From Erysipelothrix sp. (GTDB lineage Bacteria; Bacillota_I; Bacilli_A; Erysipelotrichales; Erysipelotrichaceae): a stretch of 8,848 nucleotides of DNA. The stretch spans positions 1 through 8,848 of the forward strand of contig JASLJD010000139.1 in NCBI GenBank assembly GCA_030152625.1. Direction: 5' to 3'. Each line of letters opens with the position of its first letter. Within the stretch, counting starts at the first letter, position 1. The position numbers and the translations under genes were made by a program. The notes under the pieces were generated by a model. The model searched no databases. It had not been told where the DNA came from and saw only the letters and a list, made by a program, of their open reading frames with translations. Below, in pieces: positions 1 to 5,563 of the stretch.

Positions 1-516
1 CTTGGAAGTGATTTTATCAGGATCAACATTAAGCGCTTGCACTAAGTCCTCAATATCAACATCAAAGAGCAAGGTTCCATGGTGCATTAACTTACCATTC
101 GCCATTCTCTGAGCATTCCCTGAAATCTTTAATCCATCGATTAAAATATCATTTCGCCCTGATGCTTCGGCTTCAATACCCATTTCTGCAAGAGCATCCA
201 CAATCGGTTGAACAAACTTTTTATAGTTTACTTTTCCAGGATCGTCGACATTCACAATAAAAGTGAAGTTGAGATTACCTAAATCATGATAAACCGCACC
301 TCCACCTGAAACCCGTCGCGCGACTTTAATTCCTTTTTCTTCGATAAATTCTTGGTTAATCTCTTCAACGGTATTCTGATTTTTGCCAATGATTACTGCC
401 GGCTCATTACGCCATAAAAAAAAGAAATCCTCATCAATATCAATATGGCGCATCGCATATTCATCGAGCGCTAAATTGAAATAGGGATTTGTTGATTTAT
501 TAATCAGATATCGCAT
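1..516 (-). CDS. lplA: Lipoate-protein ligase A, N-terminal part (cut by left window edge)
   Basis: LplA activates lipoate with ATP and transfers it to a lysine of the lipoyl domains of 2-oxoacid dehydrogenase E2 subunits or glycine-cleavage H protein, in the cytoplasm. I translated 172 codons from the edge. It starts MRYLINKSTNPYFNLALDEY and contains the family hallmarks: RRVSGGGAVYHDLGNLNFTF (about residues 67-86), the GRNDILIDGLKISGNAQ segment with the lysine expected to contact the lipoyl-adenylate, and HHGTLLFDVD. The C-terminal half, including any accessory domain, lies outside the window. The ATG at 514-516 is chosen because AGAGGG at 525-530 sits 8 nt upstream; the ATG at 521-523 is out of frame. 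A promoter lies just upstream, so it is probably transcribed separately from the gene at 615-971. Codons around 416-423 form a run of eight T on the coding strand. Family assignment is secure; whether the cell also has a separate synthesis route cannot be seen. Confidence 0.95.
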   Translation of the reverse strand, partial: MRYLINKSTNPYFNLALDEYAMRHIDIDEDFFFLWRNEPAVIIGKNQNTVEEINQEFIEEKGIKVARRVSGGGAVYHDLGNLNFTFIVNVDDPGKVNYKKFVQPIVDALAEMGIEAEASGRNDILIDGLKISGNAQRMANGKLMHHGTLLFDVDIEDLVQALNVDPDKITSK

Positions 517-541
517 TGTGCATTCCCTCTCTTTCATCAAT

Positions 542-570
542 ATCTTATGAGAAGAAATTAAAGAGTGCAA
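542..570 (-). promoter_or_regulatory. Promoter of lplA
   Basis: On the minus strand TTGCAC (565-570) and TAAGAT (542-547) are separated by exactly 17 bases, a good SigA-type match. Transcription would start near 535 and give a leader of about 20 nt before the lplA ATG. It lies downstream of the terminator at 583-612, which supports independent transcription of lplA. Confidence 0.6.
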
Positions 571-582
571 GGCTTATGAAAT

Positions 583-612
583 AAAAAGAGCAAAACAACT
601 TGCTCTTTTTTT
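583..612 (-). terminator. Intrinsic terminator of the 118-aa gene
   Basis: AAAAAGAGCAA (583-593) pairs perfectly with TTGCTCTTTTT (600-610) around a 6-nt loop. On the minus strand it follows the stop codon at 615-617 within a few bases and runs into TTTTTATTT. Most of the stem is A/T, so strength is moderate. The plus strand also shows a T-run (606-612), but no plus-strand gene ends here. Confidence 0.7.
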
Positions 613-614
613 CA

Positions 615-971
615 CTAGTGCATAAGACGTTCAGTGTCATTAGAATAATCAATATATTCTTTCACTGAGTCAAAGATCAACTTCATATCTTGAGCTTCTA
701 AGCCCTTAACATTATTTCGAATAAAATAGTCGACCAATGGATACATGTCTTCTTTGTCAATCGCATCATGAAATGCTTGAATAAAATCAGTCATTACGGC
801 TGCAATATCCTCATCGTATACAGTGTTTGAAATTTCATCTAAAACAGCGTCAAGATCATCTTCGATTTCAAACATACTGATTGGACGAAAAGGTGGTATC
901 ACAATCTCAAAGCGTGCATCATCGCGATTCCCCGTAATGATAATGACTTGACCTTTTACCTGCTTCTCCAC
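615..971 (-). CDS. Uncharacterised acidic protein, 118 aa
   Basis: I do not recognise this protein. It is about 118 residues, rich in Asp and Glu, with no signal peptide, membrane segment, cysteine cluster or nucleotide-binding motif, so a small soluble cytoplasmic protein is likely. The first 30 residues look like beta-strand (KGQVIIITG, FEIVIPPF); the rest looks helical and acidic (FEIEDDLDAVLDEI, MTDFIQAFHDAIDKED). The first possible start is ATG at 978-980, but the only Shine-Dalgarno match (AAAGGA, 980-985) abuts that codon. It lies 8 nt from the GTG at 969-971, so I choose GTG. It is a single-gene unit: an extended -10 promoter lies upstream and a terminator directly downstream. It is divergent from the M24 peptidase gene. 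The open frame with matching promoter, ribosome site and terminator argues for a real gene; no function is proposed. Confidence 0.75.
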   Translation of the reverse strand: MEKQVKGQVIIITGNRDDARFEIVIPPFRPISMFEIEDDLDAVLDEISNTVYDEDIAAVMTDFIQAFHDAIDKEDMYPLVDYFIRNNVKGLEAQDMKLIFDSVKEYIDYSNDTERLMH

Positions 972-979
972 TCCAATCA

Positions 980-985
980 TCCTTT
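980..985 (-). promoter_or_regulatory. Ribosome binding site that selects the GTG start
   Basis: AAAGGA on the minus strand lies 8 nt before GTG 969-971, while it touches the in-frame ATG 978-980, leaving no spacing for that codon. This supports the GTG start of the 118-aa protein. Confidence 0.55.
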
Positions 986-992
986 CAAATTT

Positions 993-1001
993 ATTTTACC
1001 A
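993..1001 (-). promoter_or_regulatory. Extended -10 promoter of the 118-aa gene
   Basis: TGG immediately followed by TAAAAT on the minus strand forms a TGn-extended -10 box (TAAAAT at 993-998). At 17 bases upstream the hexamer is GTGCAA, a poor -35, so the extended element would carry recognition. The start point would be near 986, giving a very short leader. Confidence 0.45.
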
Positions 1002-1008
1002 TATATGG
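999..1008. repeat. Perfect 10-bp palindrome CCATATATGG between divergent promoters
   Basis: CCATATATGG is a perfect palindrome. It overlaps the TG of the minus-strand extended -10 box and abuts the weak plus-strand -35 hexamer (1006-1011). It is well placed as an operator for both divergent genes, but it is short and A/T-rich, so chance is possible. Confidence 0.35.
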
Positions 1009-1033
1009 ATATTTCTTGCACCAATGTGATAAC
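1006..1033 (+). promoter_or_regulatory. Possible promoter of the M24 peptidase gene
   Basis: TGGATA (1006-1011), 16 bases, then GATAAC (1028-1033) preceded by TGT, which makes a TGn-extended -10. Each hexamer matches consensus at 4 of 6 positions. The start point would be near 1040, just before the AAGGAGG ribosome site. It is the weakest promoter call in the window. Confidence 0.35.
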
Positions 1034-1043
1034 ATGAAGAAAG

Positions 1044-1050
1044 AAGGAGG
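1044..1050 (+). promoter_or_regulatory. Strong ribosome binding site before a TTG start
   Basis: AAGGAGG lies 11 nt upstream of TTG 1062-1064. No in-frame ATG or GTG is nearer, so this site supports the TTG start of the M24 peptidase. The spacing is on the long side. Confidence 0.7.
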
Positions 1051-1061
1051 CCGTTTACACA

Positions 1062-2111
1062 TTGCGAACTAAAAAAATCTTAGCACAGGCTGCTTTAGAT
1101 CAAGTTTTGATTTATGACCCCTATCATCTTTATTACCTTACCGGCTTACAATATGATGTCGGTGAGAGGTTTATTGCACTGCTTATTCGAAAAAACAAAC
1201 AGGACATTCTATTTCTTAATCATCTTTTCCCAAAAAGCGATGATCTTTTAACGATTGCTTATGCCGATCATGAAGATCCAATTGAAATGCTCCTACCCTA
1301 TTTGGATAAAGAAACAACTTTGGGGATCGATGGAGAATTCCCCATCAAATTCATGCTCCCCCTTATTAATCAAGGCATCCCACTGATTGATATTTCACCA
1401 TCCCTCCAAGGACTTCGGGCGATCAAAGAGACTTCCGAGTATCGAAAACTAAAAATTGCATCTCAGAAAAATGATGAGATGATGGCTTGGGCTAGAAAAC
1501 AGTTAAAACAAGGCATCTCAGAAGAAGCCTTAGCGAAAGCTTTAGACGAAAAACAAAGTACGTTTCCCTTAACAAAGCCGAGTTTTCCGAGCATGGTCCT
1601 TTATCGCGAACATGCCGCCGATCCACACGGTGTCCCAAGTGATCGAAGCTTGGATTTAAAAGTGGACTCTGTTTTAATTGATATGGGAGGAATTTTTCAA
1701 AATTATGCCTCCGATATGACGAGAACTTTTATCAATAAAAACGATCCTTTTGCTCAGGAGATCTATGAAATTGTCTTGCAAGCAAATAAAGCAGCGATTG
1801 AATCTGTAGCCATTGGCTCAAGCTTTGCAGAAGTAGATCATGCCGCACGCTCAGTCATTGAACAAGCTGGATATGGTGAATATTTCATCCACCGAACCGG
1901 TCATGGCATTGGTTTAGAATGCCATGAAAAACCCGATGTTTCGCAAAACAACTTTCAAGAAATTGAGGCCGGCATGTGTTTTTCAATTGAGCCAGGCATT
2001 TATATACCTGGAAAGATCGGTGTTCGGATTGAAGATTTAGTATTTGTCCACCCTGACCGTGTTGAAGTCTTGAATAAGTACCCCAAAGATTTAAAATCAA
2101 TCCTGATTTAA
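1062..2111 (+). CDS. M24 family Xaa-Pro aminopeptidase/dipeptidase
   Basis: This is a cytoplasmic dinuclear-metal peptidase that cleaves the bond before proline, releasing an N-terminal residue or splitting Xaa-Pro dipeptides. The 349-aa length suits the short Xaa-Pro peptidases of Firmicutes. Residues 1-120 form the creatinase-like N-terminal domain (YDPYHLYYLTGLQ at 18-30). Residues 125-349 form the pita-bread catalytic domain. All five metal ligands are visible: D207 (VLIDMGG), D218 (YASDMTRTF), H281 (GHGIG), E310 (SIEPGIY) and E324 (VRIED). The supporting histidines H189 (DPHG) and H288 (ECHEKPDV) and R322 are also present, so the enzyme should be active. Start is TTG with AAGGAGG upstream. 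No terminator directly follows its stop; read-through would end at the terminator at 2213-2238. The sequence does not settle aminopeptidase (PepP-like) versus dipeptidase (PepQ-like), so no symbol is given. Confidence 0.93.
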   Translation: MRTKKILAQAALDQVLIYDPYHLYYLTGLQYDVGERFIALLIRKNKQDILFLNHLFPKSDDLLTIAYADHEDPIEMLLPYLDKETTLGIDGEFPIKFMLPLINQGIPLIDISPSLQGLRAIKETSEYRKLKIASQKNDEMMAWARKQLKQGISEEALAKALDEKQSTFPLTKPSFPSMVLYREHAADPHGVPSDRSLDLKVDSVLIDMGGIFQNYASDMTRTFINKNDPFAQEIYEIVLQANKAAIESVAIGSSFAEVDHAARSVIEQAGYGEYFIHRTGHGIGLECHEKPDVSQNNFQEIEAGMCFSIEPGIYIPGKIGVRIEDLVFVHPDRVEVLNKYPKDLKSILI

Positions 2112-2134
2112 TTGTGAACATTCGATTAAATCTG

Positions 2135-2163
2135 TTTACAAAAGCGACTTTATACTGTATGAT
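2135..2163 (+). promoter_or_regulatory. Promoter of candidate small RNA
   Basis: TTTACA (2135-2140), a 17-base spacer, then TATGAT (2158-2163): 5 of 6 matches to consensus in each box. It lies 24 bases after the M24 peptidase stop and points away from any plus-strand protein gene for more than 1.8 kb. The predicted start is about 2170. Confidence 0.6.
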
Positions 2164-2167
2164 AATA

Positions 2168-2189
2168 ATTGCAATCAGACGATTGCAAT
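2168..2189. repeat. Inverted/direct repeat ATTGCAAT at the predicted start point
   Basis: ATTGCAATC (2168-2176) and GATTGCAAT (2181-2189) pair perfectly over 9 bp around AGAC. ATTGCAAT is itself a palindrome, so the two copies are also a direct repeat with a 14-bp period. Located at the predicted start of transcription, it could be an operator in DNA or the first hairpin of the RNA. Confidence 0.5.
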
Positions 2190-2238
2190 GCTTTACATCC
2201 CCTCAAAGCATTGGCGGCAAACAAGCCGCCTCTTTTTT
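2170..2238 (+). ncRNA. Candidate small RNA of about 70 nt
   Basis: This segment has its own promoter (2135-2163) and ends in an intrinsic terminator (2213-2238), with no plausible protein inside. It folds on paper into three consecutive hairpins. The first is 2168-2189, with most of its 5' arm in the transcript. The second pairs CAATGCTTT (2186-2194) with AAAGCATTG (2205-2213) around the 10-nt loop ACATCCCCTC. The third is the terminator stem. The first two share 2186-2189, so they compete or stack. A single-stranded UCCCC loop is a known feature of several Firmicutes regulatory RNAs (the S. aureus Rsa group) that pair with G-rich ribosome sites; resemblance in the loop is the only link I can make. 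Alternative reading: a 3' untranslated region and terminator of the M24 gene preceded by an operator. No match to a named RNA family is claimed. Confidence 0.45.
2213..2238 (+). terminator. Intrinsic terminator of candidate small RNA and M24 peptidase read-through
   Basis: GGCGGC (2213-2218) pairs with GCCGCC (2225-2230) around AAACAA, followed by TCTTTTTT. The pure G/C stem and U-tract make a classical plus-strand terminator; the minus strand has no T-run on the other side of the stem. Confidence 0.85.
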
Positions 2239-2249
2239 ATAGATAAAAG

Positions 2250-2278
2250 AAAAGTTCGCCTAACAGGCGAACTTTTTT
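2250..2278. terminator. Bidirectional terminator, mainly for the dUTPase-M42 peptidase operon
   Basis: AAAAGTTCGCCT (2250-2261) pairs with AGGCGAACTTTT (2265-2276), a 12-bp stem with a tight loop. On the minus strand it lies 4 bases after the M42 stop codon and runs into TTTTCTTTTAT. On the plus strand the run of T at 2273-2278 gives a second terminator behind the one at 2213-2238. Confidence 0.85.
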
Positions 2279-2282
2279 AAAT

Positions 2283-3395
2283 TTAAGGACGTTTTGTATT
2301 TCTCAGTTCTAAGAGTAAGTCTTGATCTAAACGTTTAATAAACTCTACAAGCAAATCAACGGTATCCGCAAAGTCTTTACGGTGAATAACCCCTCGATGA
2401 GAGTGAATATAGCGCGCTGGAATAGAAAGGGTAATTTGGATAACACCATCATGCACCTTGTGCATCGTACCTGAGTCGGTACCACCGGCTGATAAGATTT
2501 CAAACTGATAATCTTTACCCATCTCTTCAGCAAGATCTTGTAAGTAATAAATGAGCCCCTTATGTCCAATATGCGAACCGTCCATGACTTCAAAGGTAAT
2601 TCCTTTTCCAAGTTCAATCCGATTGTCTTCTCCTGGCGCATCCGTCGCAACCGTCACATCAAGAGCTATACCAATATCTGGATTAAGTTTTTGCGCTGCA
2701 GTTTGTGCTCCTCTTAAGCCAACCTCTTCCTGCACCGTTCCAACACCATAAACTGTCGCCTTGGTTTCTTCTTCTTTTAAGCGACGCATGACTTCAATGA
2801 CAATGGCTGCTCCGATTCGATCATCCCAAGCCTTTGACATGAGATAGTTTGGATTAGCCATTTCATGAAACTCTGCCTTTGGTGTAATGGGATCGCCAAT
2901 TTGGATACCCAATGCAAGCACTTCCTCTTTCGAACGGACACCCAAATCAACATAAATGTCATCGATTTTCATCACTTTATTACGAACTGCCGGCGTGAGT
3001 GTATGCGGTGCTTGTGAGCCAACAACACCCACAAACTCCTTCCCTTCTCTTGTCTTTACCGTCACTGCTTGCGATAAGAGAACATGCGGCCACCATCCAC
3101 CAACAGGATGAAGTCTTAAGAAACCTTTATCATCGATATTTTTCACTAAAAATCCAATCTCATCAATATGGCCTGCTAACATAATTTTAGGTTCGTTTTC
3201 TTGGCCTTCTTTAATACCGATAATCGAACCCAGTTCATCATAATCAAATGCATCAACACTGTCTTCAGTCCATTTCTTAAAGACTTGCGCAACTTCTTTC
3301 TCATGACCTGAAATACCATCGGTCAATGTAAGTTCTTCAAGCATCTCTAAATTTACGGCACCATAGGCCTCTTCAAATTCAAATTTCTTACTCAA
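2283..3395 (-). CDS. M42 family metallo-aminopeptidase
   Basis: A cytoplasmic aminopeptidase of the M42 (TET/glutamyl aminopeptidase, formerly endoglucanase-like) family. Such enzymes trim peptides within large self-assembling dodecamers. At 370 aa it has normal length. Motifs, numbered from the TTG start: AGHIDEIGF (about 74-82) with metal ligand H76 and D78; KAWDDRIG with the DD pair at 191-192; VQEEVGLRG with the catalytic base and ligand glutamates at 223-224; IALDVTVA with D246; SIPARYIHSH with ligand H331. The central insert (about 85-180) should be the PDZ-like oligomerisation domain. An in-frame ATG at 3420-3422 overlaps the upstream gene and has no ribosome site. TTG 3393-3395 has AAGGAG 7 nt before it and falls 13 nt after the dUTPase stop, so I use TTG. 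It is the second gene of an operon with the dUTPase. Substrate preference is not readable from sequence. Confidence 0.93.
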   Translation of the reverse strand: MSKKFEFEEAYGAVNLEMLEELTLTDGISGHEKEVAQVFKKWTEDSVDAFDYDELGSIIGIKEGQENEPKIMLAGHIDEIGFLVKNIDDKGFLRLHPVGGWWPHVLLSQAVTVKTREGKEFVGVVGSQAPHTLTPAVRNKVMKIDDIYVDLGVRSKEEVLALGIQIGDPITPKAEFHEMANPNYLMSKAWDDRIGAAIVIEVMRRLKEEETKATVYGVGTVQEEVGLRGAQTAAQKLNPDIGIALDVTVATDAPGEDNRIELGKGITFEVMDGSHIGHKGLIYYLQDLAEEMGKDYQFEILSAGGTDSGTMHKVHDGVIQITLSIPARYIHSHRGVIHRKDFADTVDLLVEFIKRLDQDLLLELRNTKRP

Positions 3396-3402
3396 AATAT
3401 CT

Positions 3403-3408
3403 CTCCTT
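3403..3408 (-). promoter_or_regulatory. Ribosome binding site that selects the TTG start of the M42 peptidase
   Basis: AAGGAG on the minus strand, 7 nt before TTG 3393-3395, just beside the dUTPase stop codon. It lies inside the reading frame that would begin at ATG 3420-3422, arguing against that longer start. Confidence 0.75.
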
Positions 3409-3906
3409 TTAATAGTTATCATCTTGTCTTTGATGATTCTCTTTATATTTTAACATATATGCATCATACAAGTCTTGGACATCATAGCCCAAATCATAAG
3501 TAAGACCCAGTACCGACTCCAAAAGTTGGCGATAATCTTGATGATCACGGCGATTATAAAACTCTCCGAGACTATCATGCATCGAAATAAATCGTTGTGT
3601 CAAAGGAATCTCTTTGTCCACTTGATCAAGATCGATGCTTTCGTTAAATTCAATATCAATACCTAACGATATTGTAAAATGTAAGACATCCGCAAGTTCA
3701 TCTTTGATGCGTTGTTCATCGATGTTCTGGGATTGCTTCCAATACTTAAAACTTTGTTTCTCATTCGCTAATTCTGCTATTTCGACATGTAAAGCTAAAA
3801 CTCTGTCTTCAAATGTGTCCTTTCTGCTGCGATCATGTTTGCTGAAAATCCGTTCATCCAACTGATCTTGCATCGCTTGTAAATCCTTTAATTTAAATTC
3901 GTTCAT
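3409..3906 (-). CDS. dut: dUTP diphosphatase, all-alpha dimeric type
   Basis: It hydrolyses dUTP to dUMP and pyrophosphate, keeping uracil out of DNA and supplying dUMP for thymidylate synthesis. The 165-aa product belongs to the all-alpha NTP pyrophosphohydrolase (MazG-like) superfamily rather than the trimeric beta-type dUTPases. The magnesium-binding signature is visible: EIAELANE with E42 and E45, then DELADVLHF with E70 and D73, an ExxE...ExxD arrangement. LDERIF (16-21) and FKYWK (53-57) resemble the dimeric dUTPase group seen in phages and some Firmicutes and probably help bind the nucleotide. ATG 3904-3906 is chosen because AAAGGTGAG ends 3 nt before it. The in-frame ATG at 3925-3927 overlaps the -10 box of the only visible promoter. 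It is first in an operon with the M42 peptidase gene and divergent from the nucleotidase gene. Preference for dUTP over other nucleotides is inferred from family. Confidence 0.85.
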   Translation of the reverse strand: MNEFKLKDLQAMQDQLDERIFSKHDRSRKDTFEDRVLALHVEIAELANEKQSFKYWKQSQNIDEQRIKDELADVLHFTISLGIDIEFNESIDLDQVDKEIPLTQRFISMHDSLGEFYNRRDHQDYRQLLESVLGLTYDLGYDVQDLYDAYMLKYKENHQRQDDNY

Positions 3907-3922
3907 TTTCTCACCTTTTATA

Positions 3923-3931
3923 ATCATAGCA
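3923..3931 (-). promoter_or_regulatory. Extended -10 promoter of the dut-M42 peptidase operon
   Basis: TGC followed by TATGAT (3923-3928) on the minus strand is a good TGn-extended -10. No convincing -35 lies 16-18 bases upstream (ACTCAA at 17). The start point would be near 3916, leaving only about 10 nt of leader that still holds most of the ribosome site. Confidence 0.5.
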
Positions 3932-3950
3932 CAGTTATCGGCGACTTGAG

Positions 3951-3979
3951 TTCCGATTTGCTTTGGAAACTGTTATAAT
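3951..3979 (+). promoter_or_regulatory. Promoter of the nucleotidase gene, extended consensus -10
   Basis: TTCCGA (3951-3956), 17 bases, then a perfect TATAAT (3974-3979) preceded by TGT, so a full TGn-extended -10. The start would be near 3986, about 10 nt before ATG 3996. The -10 lies inside the longer possible reading frame from TTG 3963, which rules out that start for this transcript. Confidence 0.65.
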
Positions 3980-3995
3980 GTTGAAAGGTGATTCG

Positions 3996-5519
3996 ATGAA
4001 AACATTAACTATTATCGCAACCAGTGATCTTCACGGTGCGATCTTTCCAAGTGAATATCATGAGCGAGACCAAATATCCCCGCTCGGCTTAGCTAGAATT
4101 TCGACAGCCATTAAAAAATACCGCCAAGATGGAGAAGTCCTTCTTCTCGATAATGGTGATGCTTTTCAAGGCAGTCCTCTTTTGATGTATTATCACGACC
4201 ATCCCGATGACTTCCCTAATCCTATGGCCCAAGCCTTCAATTACTTAGACTATGATTTCATTAATTTAGGCAATCACGACTTTAACTATGGACCCAAACG
4301 TCTTCAAACATTTATTAAAGAAAACAAGGCGCCCATTTTAACACATAACATAACTTATCGAGGTAAAAATTTAGGCCAAAGCCAGATCATTGAACGAATG
4401 GGTAAAAAGATTGCTCTTGTCGGAGTTTGTACCGATTATATCCCTAATTGGGAAAGACCTGAACACATCAAAGATATGGCATTTAAAGATGCCTTCCAAG
4501 CAATGAATGATGAAGTCAAACGGCTTGCAGACGATGCGGATTATGTGATCGGCATGTATCACGGGGGTTTCGAACGGGATCTAAAAACCGGCGAAGAAAC
4601 TGAAACACTCACAGGAGAAAACCAAGGATATGAGATGAGTCAAAAAATAGACGAATTAGACTTGCTTATTACAGGCCACCAGCATCGATCCATTGCACAA
4701 AAACTTTTCGATAAAACTGTTACGCAAACAGCCTTTAAAGGCAATGAATTTGCTGTCATTCGCCTTAATTTAAAAACCGGAGAAATGGATGCGAAACTGG
4801 AAGATGCTGCGAACTATGAAGCGGATGAAGAACTCTTAGATTTATTTACCGATTTGGAAGAAAAAACACAAACTTGGCTCGATCAAGAAATCGGTTATTT
4901 GAAAGATGGACCGTTGCTCATTGAAGATGAGTTTCAAGCTCGCTTCGAAAAACATCCTTTAATTTCTCTCATCAATCAAATTCAAATGGAAGCAACAGGA
5001 GCAGAAATCGCATCCAACGCAATGTTTAATGGCGCAAAAGGCTTTAAACAAAGCATTACAATGCGTGACCTTGTGAATACCTATCCATATCCAAACACCT
5101 TGGTTTTAAAAGAAATTGATGGAAAAACACTGAAAGCCATGCTTGAAAGAACAGCGGAATATTTCACATTGGATGAAGACGGTGAAATAAAGATTGCCGA
5201 TCACTACTTTGAGCCAAAACCACAACATTATAATTACGACATGCTTGATGGTATCGAATATTCCATCGATGTTTCCAAAGACTATGGAGAACGGATTGTT
5301 GAAATGAGAAAAGATGGAAAAGCTATTCAAGAAGATGATGTCTTTACAATTGCCGTCAACAATTACCGTGCTTCAGGAGGCGGCAAATACGAGATGATTC
5401 GCGATGCGAAAACACTTAAAACATTCCAAGATGACATGGTTCAAATTATGATGAACTACTTCAAAAAATACCCAAAAGTAAAAGTTCAACATAAAAATAA
5501 CATTCGTATCATTAAATAA
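3996..5519 (+). CDS. 5'-nucleotidase / 2',3'-cyclic phosphodiesterase family metallophosphatase, no signal peptide
   Basis: A two-domain metallophosphatase of the UshA/CpdB family that should remove phosphate from nucleotides or open 2',3'-cyclic nucleotides. Residues about 4-235 are the dinuclear metallophosphoesterase domain: TSDLHG (D11, H13), NGDAFQGS (D55), LGNHDFNYG (N93, H94), MYHGG (H189) and TGHQHR (H228, H230). Residues about 310-490 are the 5'-nucleotidase C-terminal domain, with YNYDMLDGIEYSID (412-425) and VNNYRASGGGKYE (454-466). These last two motifs resemble CpdB-type cyclic phosphodiesterases more than UshA. The 507-aa protein begins MKTLTIIATSDLHG with the first strand of the fold at residue 4, so it has no secretion signal or anchor, unlike the exported UshA and CpdB; a cytoplasmic role is inferred. 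ATG 3996-3998 is preceded by AAAGGTG 5 nt upstream; an upstream TTG at 3963 would put the promoter inside the gene. Exact substrate is unknown. Confidence 0.88.
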   Translation: MKTLTIIATSDLHGAIFPSEYHERDQISPLGLARISTAIKKYRQDGEVLLLDNGDAFQGSPLLMYYHDHPDDFPNPMAQAFNYLDYDFINLGNHDFNYGPKRLQTFIKENKAPILTHNITYRGKNLGQSQIIERMGKKIALVGVCTDYIPNWERPEHIKDMAFKDAFQAMNDEVKRLADDADYVIGMYHGGFERDLKTGEETETLTGENQGYEMSQKIDELDLLITGHQHRSIAQKLFDKTVTQTAFKGNEFAVIRLNLKTGEMDAKLEDAANYEADEELLDLFTDLEEKTQTWLDQEIGYLKDGPLLIEDEFQARFEKHPLISLINQIQMEATGAEIASNAMFNGAKGFKQSITMRDLVNTYPYPNTLVLKEIDGKTLKAMLERTAEYFTLDEDGEIKIADHYFEPKPQHYNYDMLDGIEYSIDVSKDYGERIVEMRKDGKAIQEDDVFTIAVNNYRASGGGKYEMIRDAKTLKTFQDDMVQIMMNYFKKYPKVKVQHKNNIRIIK

Positions 5520-5523
5520 AAGA

Positions 5524-5563
5524 AAAAGACTTCAGTTCAAGGACTGAAGTCTTTTATTTTTTT
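5524..5563. terminator. Bidirectional terminator between the nucleotidase gene and groEL
   Basis: AAAAGACTTCAGT (5524-5536) pairs with ACTGAAGTCTTTT (5543-5555), a perfect 13-bp stem with loop TCAAGG. T-runs exist on both strands: TTTTATTTTTTT on plus, TTTTTCTTTTATTT on minus. It begins 4 nt after the nucleotidase stop, and the plus-strand T-run overlaps the groEL stop codon at 5562-5564. Confidence 0.92.

Noticed and set aside
1034..1072. Mini-frame of 12 codons upstream of and overlapping the M24 peptidase start
   Set aside because: It has no ribosome site of its own, contains the real one as codons, and its ATG precedes the predicted transcription start.
1885..2121. Minus-strand open frame opposite the M24 peptidase
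   Set aside because: It overlaps the conserved catalytic core of the peptidase on the other strand and has no supporting signals.
2112..2141. Imperfect inverted repeat TTGTGAAC ... GTTTACAA
   Set aside because: Seven of eight positions pair across a 14-base gap in A/T-rich DNA, and one arm is simply the -35 box; too weak to call an operator.
2345..2962. Minus-strand frames at 2345-2650 and 2777-2962 and plus-strand frame 2551-2751
   Set aside because: All lie within the M42 peptidase gene in other frames; none shows a ribosome site or a family motif.
3963..3995. Longer nucleotidase start at TTG 3963
   Set aside because: The added codons contain the perfect extended -10 box, and ATG 3996 has a well-spaced ribosome site and matches the family N-terminus.
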